The notes under the pieces: model-generated
The model's database searches: none
Seen by the model: only the letters and a program-made list of their open reading frames with translations
What the model was told of the DNA's origin: nothing
Assembly: GCA_007449985.2 (NCBI GenBank)
Contig: VIIQ02000592.1
Span: 186,001-250,000 of the forward strand
Direction: 5' to 3'
Source of the DNA: Desmodesmus armatus
Lineage: Eukaryota > Chlorophyta > Chlorophyceae > Sphaeropleales > Scenedesmaceae
DNA: 64,000 nt
Made by a program: the position numbers and the translations under genes
Shown: positions 42,973 to 57,900 of the stretch, piece by piece
Layout of the letters: each line of letters begins with the position of its first letter
Position numbering within the stretch: the stretch's first letter is position 1

Positions 42973-45900
42973 ATGGACCTGGACGATTCACAGGACCCTC
43001 CTGAGCAGCATGTGCCGCCTTCATCACCCCAGGCCAACCAGCAGCAGCAGCAGCAGGGTCAGCTGGTGAGCATGCCTGATTTGCTGGGTTCCAGCAGTCA
43101 GGCTGAGCAGCAGCAGCAACAGCTGTTGCCCTCACCAGCAGTGTCCACTCCATCAGATGCCCCTCAACCCAACTCAGCAGCACCGGCAGCAGGGACATCT
43201 GAGTCTGTCATGGCTGACGACAGTGCAGGCAGCAGCCAGGCAGGCATGCCGCCTACTGCACAGCTGCTGCAGGCAGAGGCTGACCAGCAGCAGGACATGC
43301 AGCTGCAACACCCGCAGCAGCAGGCTCCTGCAGAGCCTGCTGCTGTCACTGCTGCGCCTGCAGCATGGCATCCCCGCCCTGCTGCTGAACCAGACAGCGA
43401 TGGTGTGTTCATCCACGCGTTGCTGCCACACCAGCTGGCGAAGAACTGTGTCCCGACGGTCAGCATCACCCGGCACACCGCAGCAGGTGACAGCAAAAGC
43501 AGCAGGGAGCTGGTGATACTCGACAGGCAGGAAATGCAGCTGTGTGCTGAGCAGCAGCAGCTCCATGTCACACACTGGTGCATTGGTCCCATCATGCTAG
43601 AAGGGGATGGATCAGAGCAGGCCAGCGCCAGCAGCAGCAGCAGTGGCGGCGGCGGAGGCAGTAAGAAAAAAAAGAAGCGCACGGAGTCATCTGGCTCGTC
43701 CAGAGTGACATACAGCGCAACAGTCGCACTGCAGCTGCCTCGACAGGGGTGGGCACTCGGGGCCCGGAAGCAGCAGCTTGAGCAGCAGCTGCTGCCCGGT
43801 TGCACACACCAGTTTGTGCTGCAGTCCTGCATCAAGCCAGCGGACCAGGCTGCTGCTGTGGACCAAGCTGCCGAGCTGCTGGCAGCAATGACAGTGGTGC
43901 TCGTGCAGCAGCTGCACTGTGGTGCAGATCTTGCGCACATCAGCCAACAGCTCGCAGACCTGCTGCAGCACTGCAGCAGTGCCACCCTGGGGGCCAGCAC
44001 TGGCAGCATCGGCGGCAGCAGCAGCCTAAGCAGCTTCGACAACAAGGCCCTCATGCGGATGCAGGCAGTCCTGCTGCTGTCTCAGCACCTGCAGCAGCTG
44101 CAAGAGACCTCCTGCAGTGCAGCTGCTGCTGCTGCCATGGACTGGCAGAGCGAGGCAGCATCTTCTGCTGCGCCGGGGTGGGGATACCAGCCGCAGAACA
44201 GCAGCCCTGCCGCAGCCGCAGCAGCAGCAAGGGAGGCTTCAGCTGTGCTGACAGCCTACATGGTGATCAGACTGCTGGGCCAAGTGCCTACTGCAGCAAT
44301 CAAGAGGCTGGATCAGCACCCGCGCGAGGCTCTCCAGCACGCAGTACCTCTGTGCCTGCAGGCATTTGCGCAGCTGGCCGAGCATGCGCCTGCAGACACC
44401 CAGCCCTCAAACACCAGCGCCCCAACAGACCCGCCAGCCGAGGACAGCATCGTTTGGAAGCAGCAGCTGCGCAGCGTACTCAGCCACAGCATCAGCGTTG
44501 GCTGCATGCAGAACGTGCTGGTGTGCTGCAACCTGCAGGACGACGTTGCATGGCTCGCTGCCCTGCCGGCCCTTGTAGGCTGCATGCAGCAGCCCTCCCT
44601 GAGCTTCCTGTGTGGGGTCCAGGGCCTGCCAGGGCGCTGGGGGCGCCCCCAGCACAGACAGCAGCCCACGCTGCTGCCTGCTGGTGGCTGTGGTGCGTGC
44701 CAGCCAGGCCACTTTGCTGCAATTGCTGGCCGCATGTTTGAGCAGCTTGCCGGCATGCACCCAGACATACTCAGGGAGCCCGCCAGCATGATACTTCTGT
44801 CAGCTGTGCTGGCAGTCGTGCCTGGGCTCCTTGCGCTGCTGCAGCTGTCGCAGCAGATGCAGCTGCTCCTGCAGCGTGTGACAGGACAGTACCAGTGGAA
44901 CAGCACACGCATGCAAGCAAACCAAAAGTTTGCTGCTGCAATCAGGGAGGCCATGCAGCAAGCACCTCTAGCAGAGCTCCTGCACTGCTGGAGCATTTTG
45001 GTGGCACAGGGGGAGGGGGAGGCCTACCGGCCAGCACTGCAGCAGGCAATCGTGGCAGCACTGACAGCACAAGATGCACCAGCTGCGTCCGGTGCCAGCA
45101 GTAGCACCGCTGCTGGTGGCATCAACGAGCAGCTCATGCTCGATCAGCTGCTGCATGGAGACTTGTTTGACAGCGGCCAGCTGCTGCAGCTGTTGTGCAG
45201 GAACCCTGCGCGGAGCTGGCCGCCGTTTGTCTCCCATGTGCTTGTGCCCAGTGCCCTGCAGCAGCAGCTGGAACTTGCACAGCAACAGCAGCAGAGTGGT
45301 GCCCAGCCTGTCGGTGCTGCTGCTGCCAACCCGGCAGGCAGCAGTAAAGCTGCGCCACTGCAGGGCCCAGCGGCTGTAGACCTTGCTACCCTCCAGAAGT
45401 GGGTCAAGCTGTGGCTGCTGCGCCAGCCTGCTGTTGCAGCAGGCAGCAGCACCACCAACAGCACCAGGGTGCCACTGGCTCTGCTGTACAGTGCAGCAGG
45501 CAGCCTCATGCAGGCTTGTCCTGCAGGAGTGTTTGTGCAGCACCAGCAGCTGCAGCAGCAGCCTGAGGCCAGGGCATTGCCATCACTTGGCGATCCAGCA
45601 GGGGCACAGCAGTCGGAGCCAATCAGCACCCAGGATGCCCCCACAGCTCAAAAGCAGCAACCCAGTGAGCAGCCAGACAGCACCACGACCCCTCCACCAG
45701 ACAGCGACATCCAGCCCACCCCTGACCAGCTACCAGCACCAGCGGGTGAGCCTGCAGCATGCAGCGCAGAGCAGCACCCAACCGGCACCAGCGGCGGCAG
45801 CGGCCTCCACGTCGGCCGCTGCACTGTGCTTGATCTGGTGCTACAAGTGCTGGCTGATGCTGTGGAGGAAGCTGTGCTGCCCGGGCGGCTGCAGCTAGCA

Positions 45901-48900
45901 CTGCAGGCAGCAGGCCAAGTAGCCCACTGCTGTGAGCTGCTGCAACAGCACTTCCTGGCAAACATGCGGCTGTTCCTCGGCCCTCTCTCCAGCAGTAGCA
46001 GTGCTGGGCCTGGTAGCAGCAACATGGTGAGGGCAGGACCTGCTGCTGCACCAGCTGAGGGCCCTCAGCCTCTAGGTTCAGGCAGGGAGAAACGAGTGCA
46101 GCAGCATGCCTGGCACAACTGGGAGGTTGCTGATGTGTTTGTGTCAGCACTGCTCGGCTGCCCAGCCGGCCAACAAGGAATCAGTTCACTGGCTGCACAG
46201 CAGCAGCAGTATCAGTGCAGCCAGGCAGCTGAACCGGCAGGGCCTCACTCCGCAGCAGTAGTGGGTGAGTGGGAGGTCGTGAGCAAGAAGCGGCAACGCC
46301 AGGCTTACAAGCGGCAGTTGGCAACAGACGCAGAAGCAGCAGGGGCGGCGCCTTGGCTGCAGCAGCAGCTGCTGCTCCTGCTAGCTGACTGCATGTGGGC
46401 TGCTGCTCAAGATGCTGGTGGCAGCCATGGCAGCAGCGAAGCAGTGAGCTGCACGGTGTTGCAAAATGCACAGGACCTGCTTGCAAGCCACTCCCTGTGG
46501 GTCAAGCTGCTGCACGGCTTGCAGGGTGCAGTAGCAGCAAGTGAAGGTGCAGGTCTTGGCTCTGCACGCAGTGATGAAGGCTCTGCTGGGCCACACAAAG
46601 CGCACCCGCTTGTGCAACAGGTCCTCAGCAGGCTGAGCAGCTTGTGTGAACAGGTGCAGTCCGGCAGCATCACAGTCGAGGGCTTGCAGCAGCTGCAGCA
46701 AGACACCCCAGCCTTGCTGCAGCTTGTGGGGGCCGCAGAGCGTTACACGCAAGCGGGGGATGCAGATACATGCATCCCTGCTGCCGCAGCCTGCAGCAGC
46801 TCCCAGCTGCAAGCAGCCCTTGTTGCTGCAGATTGGCACATGCGCCAGCACCAACGGCAGCAGCAGCAGCTTGAGGCCTTCTACAGCCTGTTATGTCCGT
46901 CCCTTGGCGCCACAGCCGATCTTGCTGCCCATGTGTCTGACTTCAATGAGGTGTCAGTAAGGCTGGGCAGCAGCCCTGTACAGGAGCTGGCCTCGCCTGA
47001 CTTGTGGGGCATGCACTGGGCTCAGCTGCAGGCAGCTGCCCAGGTTAGCGGCCTGCTCAACTTGACACCCTTCCTCAACAGCTGCAGGCAGTTTGCAGCG
47101 GCAGCTGCACCTGGTGCTGGGGAGGACGCTGCTCTTCAGCAGCCGCACCAGGCTGCAGAAAGTGACGCCGGGCTAGCAGCAGGGGGTGCTGGGGATGGTG
47201 GTGTTGCTGTGGGGGGCGGGACTTCTGGGGCGGGGCAAGCTTCAGGTTTAACAGTAGCTCAAGCTGCCCGGCTGGTGCCACAGCTGTTGGAGCACTTCAG
47301 GGCACAGTGGCAGGCAGCAACTGTGCTGAGGGACCAGCCGGAAGTGTCTGGTAGTGCTGGTGCTTCCAGCAGCAGGGCTGGCACAGAGCGCACAGGCTTC
47401 CTGCACCCTACAACGGCTGCTGTGCTGTTGCTGTGGGCTGCTGAGCGTGTGCCAGATGTAGCAGCTGAGTATGCGGCTGTACAGCACGCGCTACATGACA
47501 TGGGCCCCAAGCAAGCAGGAATTGACCCCAGTCTTTTGTTGCCGCCAAGGGCAATCACGTCGCTGCTGCACATGCACTGCAGCAGCCGTGAGGGGCCCTT
47601 GGCGGAGCAGCTGGCAGCACTCCAGGCAGCTTTTGGGCTCTCAGACTCTCCGCTGCTGGAGGCAGTGCTGCTGCTGCCGCAGGAGCAGCTCACAGATGTG
47701 CAGCTGCCAGCCCTTCAGGTTTCAGAGGCCTTTGAAGCAGTCGGGGCTGGCTTGGGGCCGCACCTGGTGGGACAGTTAGGCCTGTTGCAGCAGCTGGGCA
47801 GGAGCGCTGCTCTGCAGGACTTCGTGAGGCAAGCCAGCGCAGATGATCTGAGGCGGATGGTGGACGGAGCCGAGGACCACGGTAAGCTGCTGCATCAGAT
47901 CTTATAGCGTGTTTTGGTGGTTGCATGCGTGCTTGTCGAGGCCAGGCACAGCCCGCCGCGGCAGTACACGCATGCGATGCAGCCACACACGATCAGTCGG
48001 CCTCTGAGCGATCGGCGCCATCCCAACAATTCAATCACTTTTGCTCTCCGCACTTGCTCTTCCTGCGCAGGTGACAGCTTTGTGCGCGGGGCTGTGCTGT
48101 CGGACCTGCTCGAGGTGAACAGGCTGCTACAGCAGCTGCGGCCTGTCAGCACCTCCAGGGCAGCAACACTAGAGCAGCTGCTGGCAGCACTGCAGGACGC
48201 AGCTGCTGCTACTGCACAGCACCAGGCTCTCAATGCACGCCGTGGCATGGCTGCACCCACAGCTCATGGCGATGCAGTCGCCCCTGTGTCTGCTGAAGCC
48301 CTGGCTGCTGTCTTCAACCGCATGGCAGCCCAGCTGCAGGTCTGCAACGAAAACGTTCACAGCTTCAGAGCCTTATACAGCAGACTGGCAGCCAACAGAG
48401 CGGAGCTGACTCGGGAGGTTGTCAGCAGGGTTCTAGAGCAGGGGGTCTACAGGTTTGAAGCCCAACCAGAGCTGGGTGTATCGGCAGTCTGCACCTATGC
48501 TCGCGAGGGAGCAGATAGCGCATGCAGCAGCAGCAACGACGGCAGCAGCCTCCGTATGTTGCAGCTGACAGAGCTGCAGGAGCTGTGCAGCCGTGTTATG
48601 CTCCTGGCTGGCAGCCGTGATGCCAGCAGTGCCACTAAGATTGGCAGGCCTGAGGCTACCAGGGACCTGTCTTCAGCTTCAGCACCAGACACACAGATGG
48701 ACACCAGTCCTGCAACAGCAGCAGGTGACCCAGCTTTGACAGAGTTGCTGTCTGCGTTTGCGCGAGAAGTGTCAGCCACAGCGCAGATTGTTACCACAGT
48801 CTCTCAGCTGCTGGGGCTTGGCTGCTTCAGCTACAGGTCCTGGCAGGTGGAGCTTGCTGCCACACCAGCAGACCCTCTGCAGCGCCTGCAGCAGCTGCAG

Positions 48901-51900
48901 CAGCTGCTGGCTGAACTGCAGCAGGACCTAGGGGCGTGGAAGCAGGAGCTAGATACAGCATATGCTGCCAGCAGCTGGCTGAACTACTTCCAGCCTCGGC
49001 AGCTGTTCCTGCTGCAGCCCCTGCTGTGCCCACAGGCAGCAGCGGCCGCTGTGCTGTCCAACCAGCAGCAGCAGGCCGCGCTGGCGGTGCTCCAGTTTGC
49101 GGACCCGGGGTTGACGCAGCAGCGGGTTGACAGAGTCAGGAGTGTGCCTATGCCGGTCGACAGCAGTGCCAGCAGCAGGGTTGGCTGCAGTGATGCGTTG
49201 GTGGCGGCAGCAGCCACCTGCCGGCAGCTTGCACGCACACTGGAAGTGCTGTTTGCAGACTCCGAAGTGGGCAGCAGCACTGGCATCAGTGGCAGCAGCA
49301 CACAGGCAGCACCACAGCAGGTGCCGGCAGATGCTGGGGCCTCACTTGAGCAGCTAGTGATGCAGGCTACTAGCTCAGGTGCTGCTGCTGACAACAGCAG
49401 CACTGACGGCAGTACAGCACTCATCACAGTTGCTGTGACTGGCCCTGACTGCAGCAGCATGGGGGTGCTGCTGCAGGCGAGGGCAGATGCAGGCTTGGGG
49501 CCTCCACGCCCCTCAGAGGTTGTGTTCTGCAGCAGTAGCACCAGCTGGTCGGAGGTGCAGCTCCTGCTGCAGCGCTGCTTCCCTTCTGTGGCTGCCTCCG
49601 ACACAACAGTCACAGCTGCCGGCAGCATCCAAAAAGGCAGCAACACATCAGCTTCCCCTGGTGATGCACCGGAAGCAGGGGCCAACATGCACACACTGTG
49701 CAACACAGACACCCTCAGTCTCAAGCACCAGGCGCAGCTCGTGCAGCTGCTGAAACAGCTGCAAGGGCTGTTTCCTGGGGCAGCTGGCAGCTCACAGCAC
49801 TTTGCAGCACTGAAGTACAGCTCTCAGCTGCTCATCACCTGCAGCAGCCCAGCCTCACTCTTGGTCACTCAGCTCACAGCTGCGGCGGCTAGTGGAGCTG
49901 CCCCACACCCGGCAGCACACAGCATGTGTATAATTGAAAAGCCTGTGCGCGCATGGCTTGAAGTGCAGCAGTCTCAGCACAGCCTCGGGGTGGCGCAAAT
50001 GGGGCAGCTCATGCATGCTGTCCTGCAGCAGCAGGGCTGCTGTGTTGTGGTGCTGTCATCGGAGCTACCGGGCCAGGGCAAAACTGCTGCAGCAGAACGG
50101 CTGGCAGCGTCTCAGGGCAAGCAGCTGTACCATGTGCTGCTGGCTGATGCACAGTCAGCTTCAGGGGCTTTGATAGACCAGCTGCAGGACTGGGATGGGC
50201 AGCAGCATGTCCTGCATGTTGAGCTGCTGGGCTGCAGCACTCCTGCAGCAGCAGAGCAGGCACTCTTCAGCTTCCTGGTGTTGTCACACCTGACAGATGG
50301 CGAGCGGGCTTACCACAGAGCAGCAGGGCCGTGCTGTGTTGTTGTGGAGGTGGGCAACAGTGCAGTGGGCGGCTTGCTGCAGCAGATGCCGGTGCTGTCA
50401 GCTGCACAGCAGCTGCAGGGGGGGCATGCCCTCCACAGGGTGCTTTGCACCCCACTAGCCGCACCAGCAAGCAACGCAGGCCAGGCCACAGCTGCTGGCA
50501 CTCTCGCTGGTGGCTTTTGGCAGCTGTGCTGCAGCTTCCAGCTATCACAGCTGGATGTGTCAGCACCGGAGACGCAGCTGCTGTGCACCTACCTAGCACT
50601 CCAAGAGGCAGGACAGCTAGACAGGGTGGCAGTAGCAGTGCAGCCAGACGGCTACCTTGCACCTGAGATGGCCCCGCATGTCCCTGGTGCAGAGGCCTGC
50701 CGGCGTCTGCTGCAGGCAGCATTCATAGCTGGCAGGGAGGCCAGCATGACCTACAGTCTGCTACACACGTTCGTCAGCATCGCTGCGCTGCAGCTGCGGC
50801 ACATGTCCTGCAGCGGGTTCTTCCAGCCAGAGATCCTTGACTGGGTGCACCAGGGCGCCTCGAGGGTGCGCAGCCAGCTGCTCACTGCCATCTTGCAAGC
50901 TGCCGCCGGCTTTGCTGCCGACAGCTCGAGTGCAGCTCGCTGCAGGCAGCGGGGCGAGCTTGCGCAGGAGCAAGACGAAGGGCTGCAGCTGGCGGCCCGC
51001 AGCAGCGGCATCGTGCGCTGGTCAGACAGCAACCACCTCCTGCTGCTGTTCAATGCTGCGGACGAGCACCAGAGCATTACAGCATTGTACCGCCAGCCTC
51101 AGCACGTTCCACAGAGCTTCCGGCAGCTGCTGCAGAGTCAGGCAGCGCTCACCTCCGACAGCTCCCGCAGCAGCGCTGGCTTGGTGGACTACGCTGCGTT
51201 GGACAGCACGACACTCCTGGAGACCCTTCTTACCTTAGTCACCAGCAGTACAGGCAGTGAGGCCAGCACAACAGACTGGGAGCGTGTGACTGCATCACCC
51301 TACGTTCTGACAGCTGATAACCTGCTGAAGATGGCACTGATTCACCTCAGGGTGCAGGCAGGGCTGCCTGTGATCACCATGGGGGATACGGGATGTGCCA
51401 AGACAAGTCTGTTGAGTTTCCTTGCAGCGACAGCTGGGGTGCAGCTGGTGGTCCTGAATGTGCATGGAGGGACAACTTGCCAGCAGATCCTGGTGGCAGT
51501 TGACCAGGCCGAGCAAGCTGCAGAGCAGACTGAGCGTCAGGTACGTACTGGACAGATAGGCCTCGCTGAGTGGACACTGCCAGCTTGGCATCTGAGCATG
51601 TTATGCCGCATAACAGTTGAACTGCACCACCAAGCCAGCAGACATGTTGGCATGCAAGCAGACCATCCACGCTGTATACAAACGTCCACCACCTGCCACC
51701 TTTCAAAGTTTGCAAAGTTTGCTTGCAGGTGTGGCTGTTTCTTGATGAAGCCAACACATGCAGTCACCAGGGCCTGCTGGCCTCCATCATCAGCCACCGC
51801 CAACTGCCTGGCAACCGCCGCCTGCATAGGCTAGTGGTGCCCCTGGCTGCCATAAACCCCTACAGGCTTAAAGCCGTCAACAGCAGCGCAGCCAGCACCT

Positions 51901-54900
51901 CTGGCAGCAGCAGCAGTACTGGCAGGGCCGGGGCTGGTTCTGGGGTGCTTGCTACAGCTGGGCTGACGGGCAAGCTGCCCAGTGCTGTCAAGGGCCTGGG
52001 GCGGCTTGTGTACACTGTCAACCCGCTGCCTGAGACTGCAATGGACCATGTGTGGTGGGTGGCTGGTACCTCTTCAAAGTTTCTGAGATGAGCTACTTTT
52101 CTGGCGGACTGTGTCCGATACAAGTTGCCGCCTCAAGAAGGGTTGCAATTCAGCACGTTCGTGTACATCCTGATACTCGCGGCTAGGGTGGCAATGTGTG
52201 TTGACTCTCATGTTGACAGTCACAGGCTGCCTGTGCATGTATGGGTTGCACCTGCAATTGCACCTCAGTAGGTATGCCATGCCAGCACAGTAAGCCGGGG
52301 AGACGAACACAGCATCATCCTTTTGATAGTTGCATAGTGCACACCTTCCTGCTGCCTTGCAGTCCACACTGTTGAGAGCTGGCAGCTCGTCTGGCAGCTC
52401 CCTCCAACTAACCCCCCTGCACGATCCACTCACAAGTTGCTGCCCATCCCTTCTCTCACTGCAGGGACTTTGGTGTGCTGAGTGCGTCAGATGAGCGGTG
52501 CTACATCACAGCCATGGTGGCGAGTGGTCAGGCCATAAGCTCTGCAGGCAGTAGTGGTGCTGCAGCAGCGAGGGCTACCTGCTGCAGCCTGCTAGATCAG
52601 CAGCTCCTGGTGGACCTGCTGTGCACTTCACAAAAGTTTATTCGCAGCTGTGGCCAGGAGTGGGATGTGAGCCTGAGGGATGTGAAGCGCTGCATCAAGC
52701 TGGCTAGGTATGGTGGGACTGTCTAGCGGGGGCAGGTTGTGTTCTGATGCATTTGCTAGGTGCTGGAAGGGCTGGCGGGCGCTGGAACTGGCTCCACTGT
52801 ATGTCATGCCCCACATGCCACCACTGTATGTCAACATTTTCAGCAGATGCAAGATGCAACCCAGAACTAGACTGCATATGGCAAGAGCTGTTATCTTGGC
52901 TTGCCAAGGAGCCACACTGTGGCGCACTGCGGCGCGCTCACAGGTTCTCGACCTCTGCAGCCTCTAACCATGCATACTGCTTCTTTGCTTGCTTGCAGCT
53001 GGTTTGAGACCAACATGTTCAACCGTCCCAAGCCCAAGCGCAAGACCAAGGCAGCTGTCCTCTGGAAGGGCTTCTCCGCCCTGGTCAGCGCAACAGGTCT
53101 GCTGCATCTTCCCGACACAGAGCCCAGCCAGCAGCAGGTGCAGCAGACCCGCGTGCAGCTGCAAGCACTCGTGCTGGCCCTCCTGCACACCTACCACTCC
53201 CGGCTGCCTAGCAGGATGCAGCGGGAGGGCTACCTCCTGCAGTTGGTGGGTGTGCTGAGGCAGCATGGCCGCAACACCAGCTGTGCTGAGCTAGAGGCCA
53301 TTCTGAGAGCCGAGCAGGAGGATTACCTGCGGCGCATGGAGCTGCCAGCAGGCATTGCCGTCAACGATGCTCTGCGGGAGAACGTGTTTGTCACGCTGGT
53401 CTGTCTGCTCAACAAGGTCCCTCTCTTCCTGGTGAGCTGCTGCAGCATTGACCCACAGCATGTATACTGGTGGGCAGGAGAAGCATGCCATGCAGTACAG
53501 CACGGCACAGCATGCATGGCAAAATGCAAACACACTGGCCCGTCTGCTCTTCAGGCAACTAGCGCTACGACACTGGTACGGGCAGGTACATAGTCACACA
53601 GCTTGAAGACTGCTGGAAAATGCAGGTGGTGAGGATCCTGCAGAATCCGCCTGTGCGCACTCCTCCCAAATGTCCTGCCTGCAGGTTGGCAAGCCCGGCA
53701 GCAGCAAGAGCTTGGCACTGCGTCTGATCCATGCCAACCTGCGTGGCCCTGACAGCCCTGATGACTTCTTCAGGAGCCTGCCCTCCGTGAGTGCTGCCAT
53801 TGCTGCTGCGCCATCACAGCCTCACAGGCCTGCTGCTAGCTGGCCACTAGCTCATTGCTATGCCAATTCCCAGTGTTGCAACGCTGATCACACCATTGCA
53901 ATGGCGGTCAGCCAGATGGAAACGGGTGTGGTGTGTTGTCTAGGTCTGCGACAGCCACTACTAGTGGCTACTACTAGCCACTACTAGTGGCTACTACTAG
54001 CCACTACTAGTAGTTGTACTGCCACACTGCTAACCGGCTAGACTAGCAGTGTCAGGCAGGCAGGGCTGCTAACCTGCCAGGCAGACAGTGCCTCACGGCC
54101 TGGAATTGTCTAGACAGATCTTACACACCCTACTAACTGCATGCCGCATGCACCTTTGCACATGCAGTTGCTGTTTTTCAGCTTCCAGGGCTCAGAGTCA
54201 TCCACGTCAGAGGGCATCACCAAGACCTTTGCAGCCGCCAAGGCAGCTGCAGCCGCTGCAGGGCCAGGCACCATTGCTGTGGTGCTGCTGGATGAGGTTG
54301 GGCTGGCTGAGATATCGCCACACAACCCCCTCAAGGTTTGTTCCTGGCGCAAGCATCCTACTGGGGCGCATGGCCTCGAGCAGCTGCAAGCATAAGGCGC
54401 ATTGCCTGTCGTATGCCAACAGCACGTTTTCTGGCCAGCAGCTGGTGTCACGTTGGAGCCCACGTCTCTAAAAGTTTGGACATCCACGTCCACGATGTCC
54501 AGGCGATGTCAGACATCCTGCGATGTCTGACAATGCCTGGATATGGATGTTGGACATCGGCGAGTTAGACATCGCGCTCGGCATCGGGCGCTGGGCATCA
54601 AATGGATATCGAGGCTGACATCGATGTCCAACATCGAAAAGCCATGACTGTAAATATGACGTGCTTGAGCGTTGCGTCGGCGATCCAAGCGCCGCAACGA
54701 TACGTCATGTGCACGTGCAGCACTTTGTGCTCAATCCGGTGGCTGGAAAGCCACCAACATAAACTTGATAATCGCAAAGCCCGATGATAACGATGATGTC
54801 ACGCAACTGCAAGCCACAGCAGTGCATATGCGGCTGTCGGTGATGCACACATGTATCTCAGTAGCATTGTTTCCCCTTGTCATCATCTTAGCTCATTTTA

Positions 54901-57900
54901 GCACTGCTTTGACCTGTGGCGGGAACTCACAACAGCAGTAGAATCAAGTAGCAGCAGCAGTAGTAGGCATGGCGCAAACGCCCTGTGGATAAGTACAAGC
55001 ATAACCACCATATGGATGTTACATTTGTGTGTCAAGCTAGTCTCAGCTACCTTACAGAGTGCTTTTTGCTGACCACCTTGGCTTTTGCTGCTGCAGCACA
55101 ACTGTCAGACATCAACTGCAGCACGCAGCTGAATTTGGGTGTGAGCAACCCCATACCCGTATACTGTGTTGTTCCTCACGGCCTAATCTTCCTCCAACTA
55201 CTCTGCTGTCTTGCACAGTGGCAAAACGTCAAGTGCTTTTTGGTCTGCTGCTGTGCAGTCATATGCGATGCTGTCAACACAGTACTGTCAGCTAGTGGGC
55301 ATGCCATGACCACATCTACATGGGATAGCAGCAGCCCAGCCAGCACACGATGACTGCCTGGGAGGACTTCAGGCCCTGTAGCTACATAGGGGCAACACAT
55401 GCAGTGAATGGCCTGAACGTAGCAGCCGAAGCAGGCTTGCGCACTCCAGTAAGAGGCCAACCCCTTGTTTGGGCCCATACACAGCCCACAGGCCTGCAAT
55501 AGCATCTAAAAGAGAGCTAGGCTGGATGATCAGCCCTCAAAAAGTTGGGCATCAATGTTTAAAGGAATGACATCCATGTCCAGCACTTCGACATCGGCCG
55601 ATGTCTGAAATCGATGTCCAACCGAGGTCGATGTTGGACATCGAAAAACATTCAGTGGCAATCTCGATGTCGATCTCGGCAGATGAACATCGGCGGCCAG
55701 CGATGTTCAACATGAGTCTCAACATCGGGCCCAACTTTAGAGACGCAATGTCTGCAGGTTCATTGTCATGTAGCCGAGTCTGAGGCATGCTGCGCGGCCT
55801 TGCTGGCCATTGTTTGGCAGGCATGAAGCTCAAATGCATGTGCGTGATGTAGTTTTAATCCCGAGTCTTTCTGCCTGCATGCGCACCCGTCTGCCCCGTC
55901 AGGCCCTCCATGCTGAGCTTGAGCCTGGCTACCCCGCTGAGTCACCTGACGTAGCTGTGGTGGGCATCAGCAACTGGGCCCAGGATGCAGCTAAGGTCAA
56001 CAGGGCAGTGCTGCTGTCACGGTGAGGAGCATCGGCCACCGTCACAAGCTGCTGTCATGCCCCTACTTTAGTTCACTCAGCAGGGTCCGTCAGGGGTTGA
56101 CGCTCGCAACACTTCACACAGCATTGTTTGTCTTGCTGTTGTGAGTGTAGGGATGCTCACTGCCAGTGACTGTATCAAAGCCATTCAGTCTTGTGTGCAG
56201 CTGAGTCACCCACCGTCGCTTGTTGCCTGCAACACCTCATGTCCTGCAGGCCTGAGCCAGAGGAGGCTGACCTCGCCAGCACAGCCACCACGATTTGGCA
56301 GGCAGCACACTCAGCAGCTCCAGATGCAGCACAGGAGCGCACACTGGCCTCTGTCGCAGCAGCCTACTACCAGCACTACTGCACACAGAGCAGAGCTGAC
56401 TTCCACGGGCTGCGGGACTTCTATGCCGTGATTAGCACACTGAGGCTGCAGCCGCAGCTGTCACCTGCGCAGCTGTACAAGGCTCTGCTGCGCAACTTTG
56501 GCGGCCCAGCGGAGCAGGTGAAGCAGGTGAGGCTTGGTGGTTGTCAACATGTGTGCTGTGCCGGCCAGAGAATGCTCATTTAGCCGCAAGTACGACCTGC
56601 ACATTATTGCCGACAGAGAGTAGTACTGTGTCTTCTTGCCTACACTCTGCACTCTCGTGACAGTCCACCAACATGACTGCAGTGCGTGTGCATGATATGG
56701 ACTGTGCTGTTAGTCAGCTGCATTTTGCTTGCTTGCATCTGTGCAGGTGATTGCCAGCTTCTCCCAGCATGTCGTCGCCCCACCACCCAACAGCTTGCCG
56801 TCAGTGCTGGAGCTGATCAAGGACAACCTGCATGACAAGTCAGCCAGGTAGGACTGCCAGTCGACGCCTGTGCGGCATCAGTGGTGACTTGGCATGCACC
56901 TGCTGCAGCAGCTGGATTTGGGTTTCTGGCAACAGCAGCTTGCTTACGTCTTGCATCAATGTTGGCATGCAGGCAGGAATTCCGATGTTGGGAGAGCAAC
57001 TGCAGGACAGCGCACTGGCGACTCACGGCATTGGCTGGGCTGACGTTGCGTTTGCTGCTGCTGCCTCTGCCCACTGCAGGCACCTGCTCCTGATTGGCGC
57101 AGACCTTGCTGTGGATGTTGTCAGGTCCAGCTTGGGTACAGGTGCCACTGTGTCTGTCATCTGGGGCAGCCCCTGGCCGGAGGATCAGACAGACGTGTTC
57201 AAGTATAAGTGAGTTCCCTGAGTATGGTTTTTCTGTCTGCAGACACTTGATGCCGCGCAGCCAGTCTCAGCACGCCATCGACTCACGCTCCAAGTCAACA
57301 TCGACGTTTGTTTGTGTGGCGCGCTTTTTATATATCGCAATAGCCCTGGCGTATTTCGGGCAGTAGTCGAGTGTTCCGGCCAGTAGCTGATCGGCGCTCA
57401 CCCCACATTGCGAGGCAAACCTCACACTAGCCTCACACTAGCCGACAAAGCCTTACTCGAATGCCCGCACCCTGCCCCTTCTCTTGCCTGCCACAGCCTG
57501 CTGGGACGCATCATTTTGCACATGGAGCTGGGCCACAAGCTGATCCTGTGGGACTGCGGCATCTTCAGCTCGCTCTATGACATGCTCAACCAGAACTACA
57601 GCACCGTCGGTGGCCAGCGCAACTGCCGCATTGCTCTTGGCCCGCACGCCAACCCGCTGTGTGCTGTGCACGAGGACTTCCGATGTGTTGTGGTAATGAC
57701 GCCAGGCCAGGCAGACGCCGCTGACCCGTCGCTGCTGAACCGCTTTGAGAAGCAGTGGCTGCCACCTGGGCAGCTGCTGCCCCCCAGCCAGCAGCGCCTG
57801 CTGCTGCAGCCCCTGCAGCTGTGGGTAGGCCGCCTAGCTGCAGCTGCCGGCAGCAGCAGCATCAACACCAGCTCCAGCCACCCACAGCAGCAGCACCAAT

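Noticed and set aside
43164..44054. 296-residue minus-strand frame, Leu/Cys/Ser-rich, plus many similar antisense frames to 62700
   Set aside because: Shadows of the RNF213-like exons. The opposite strand carries the coherent protein with splice phases and known motifs.
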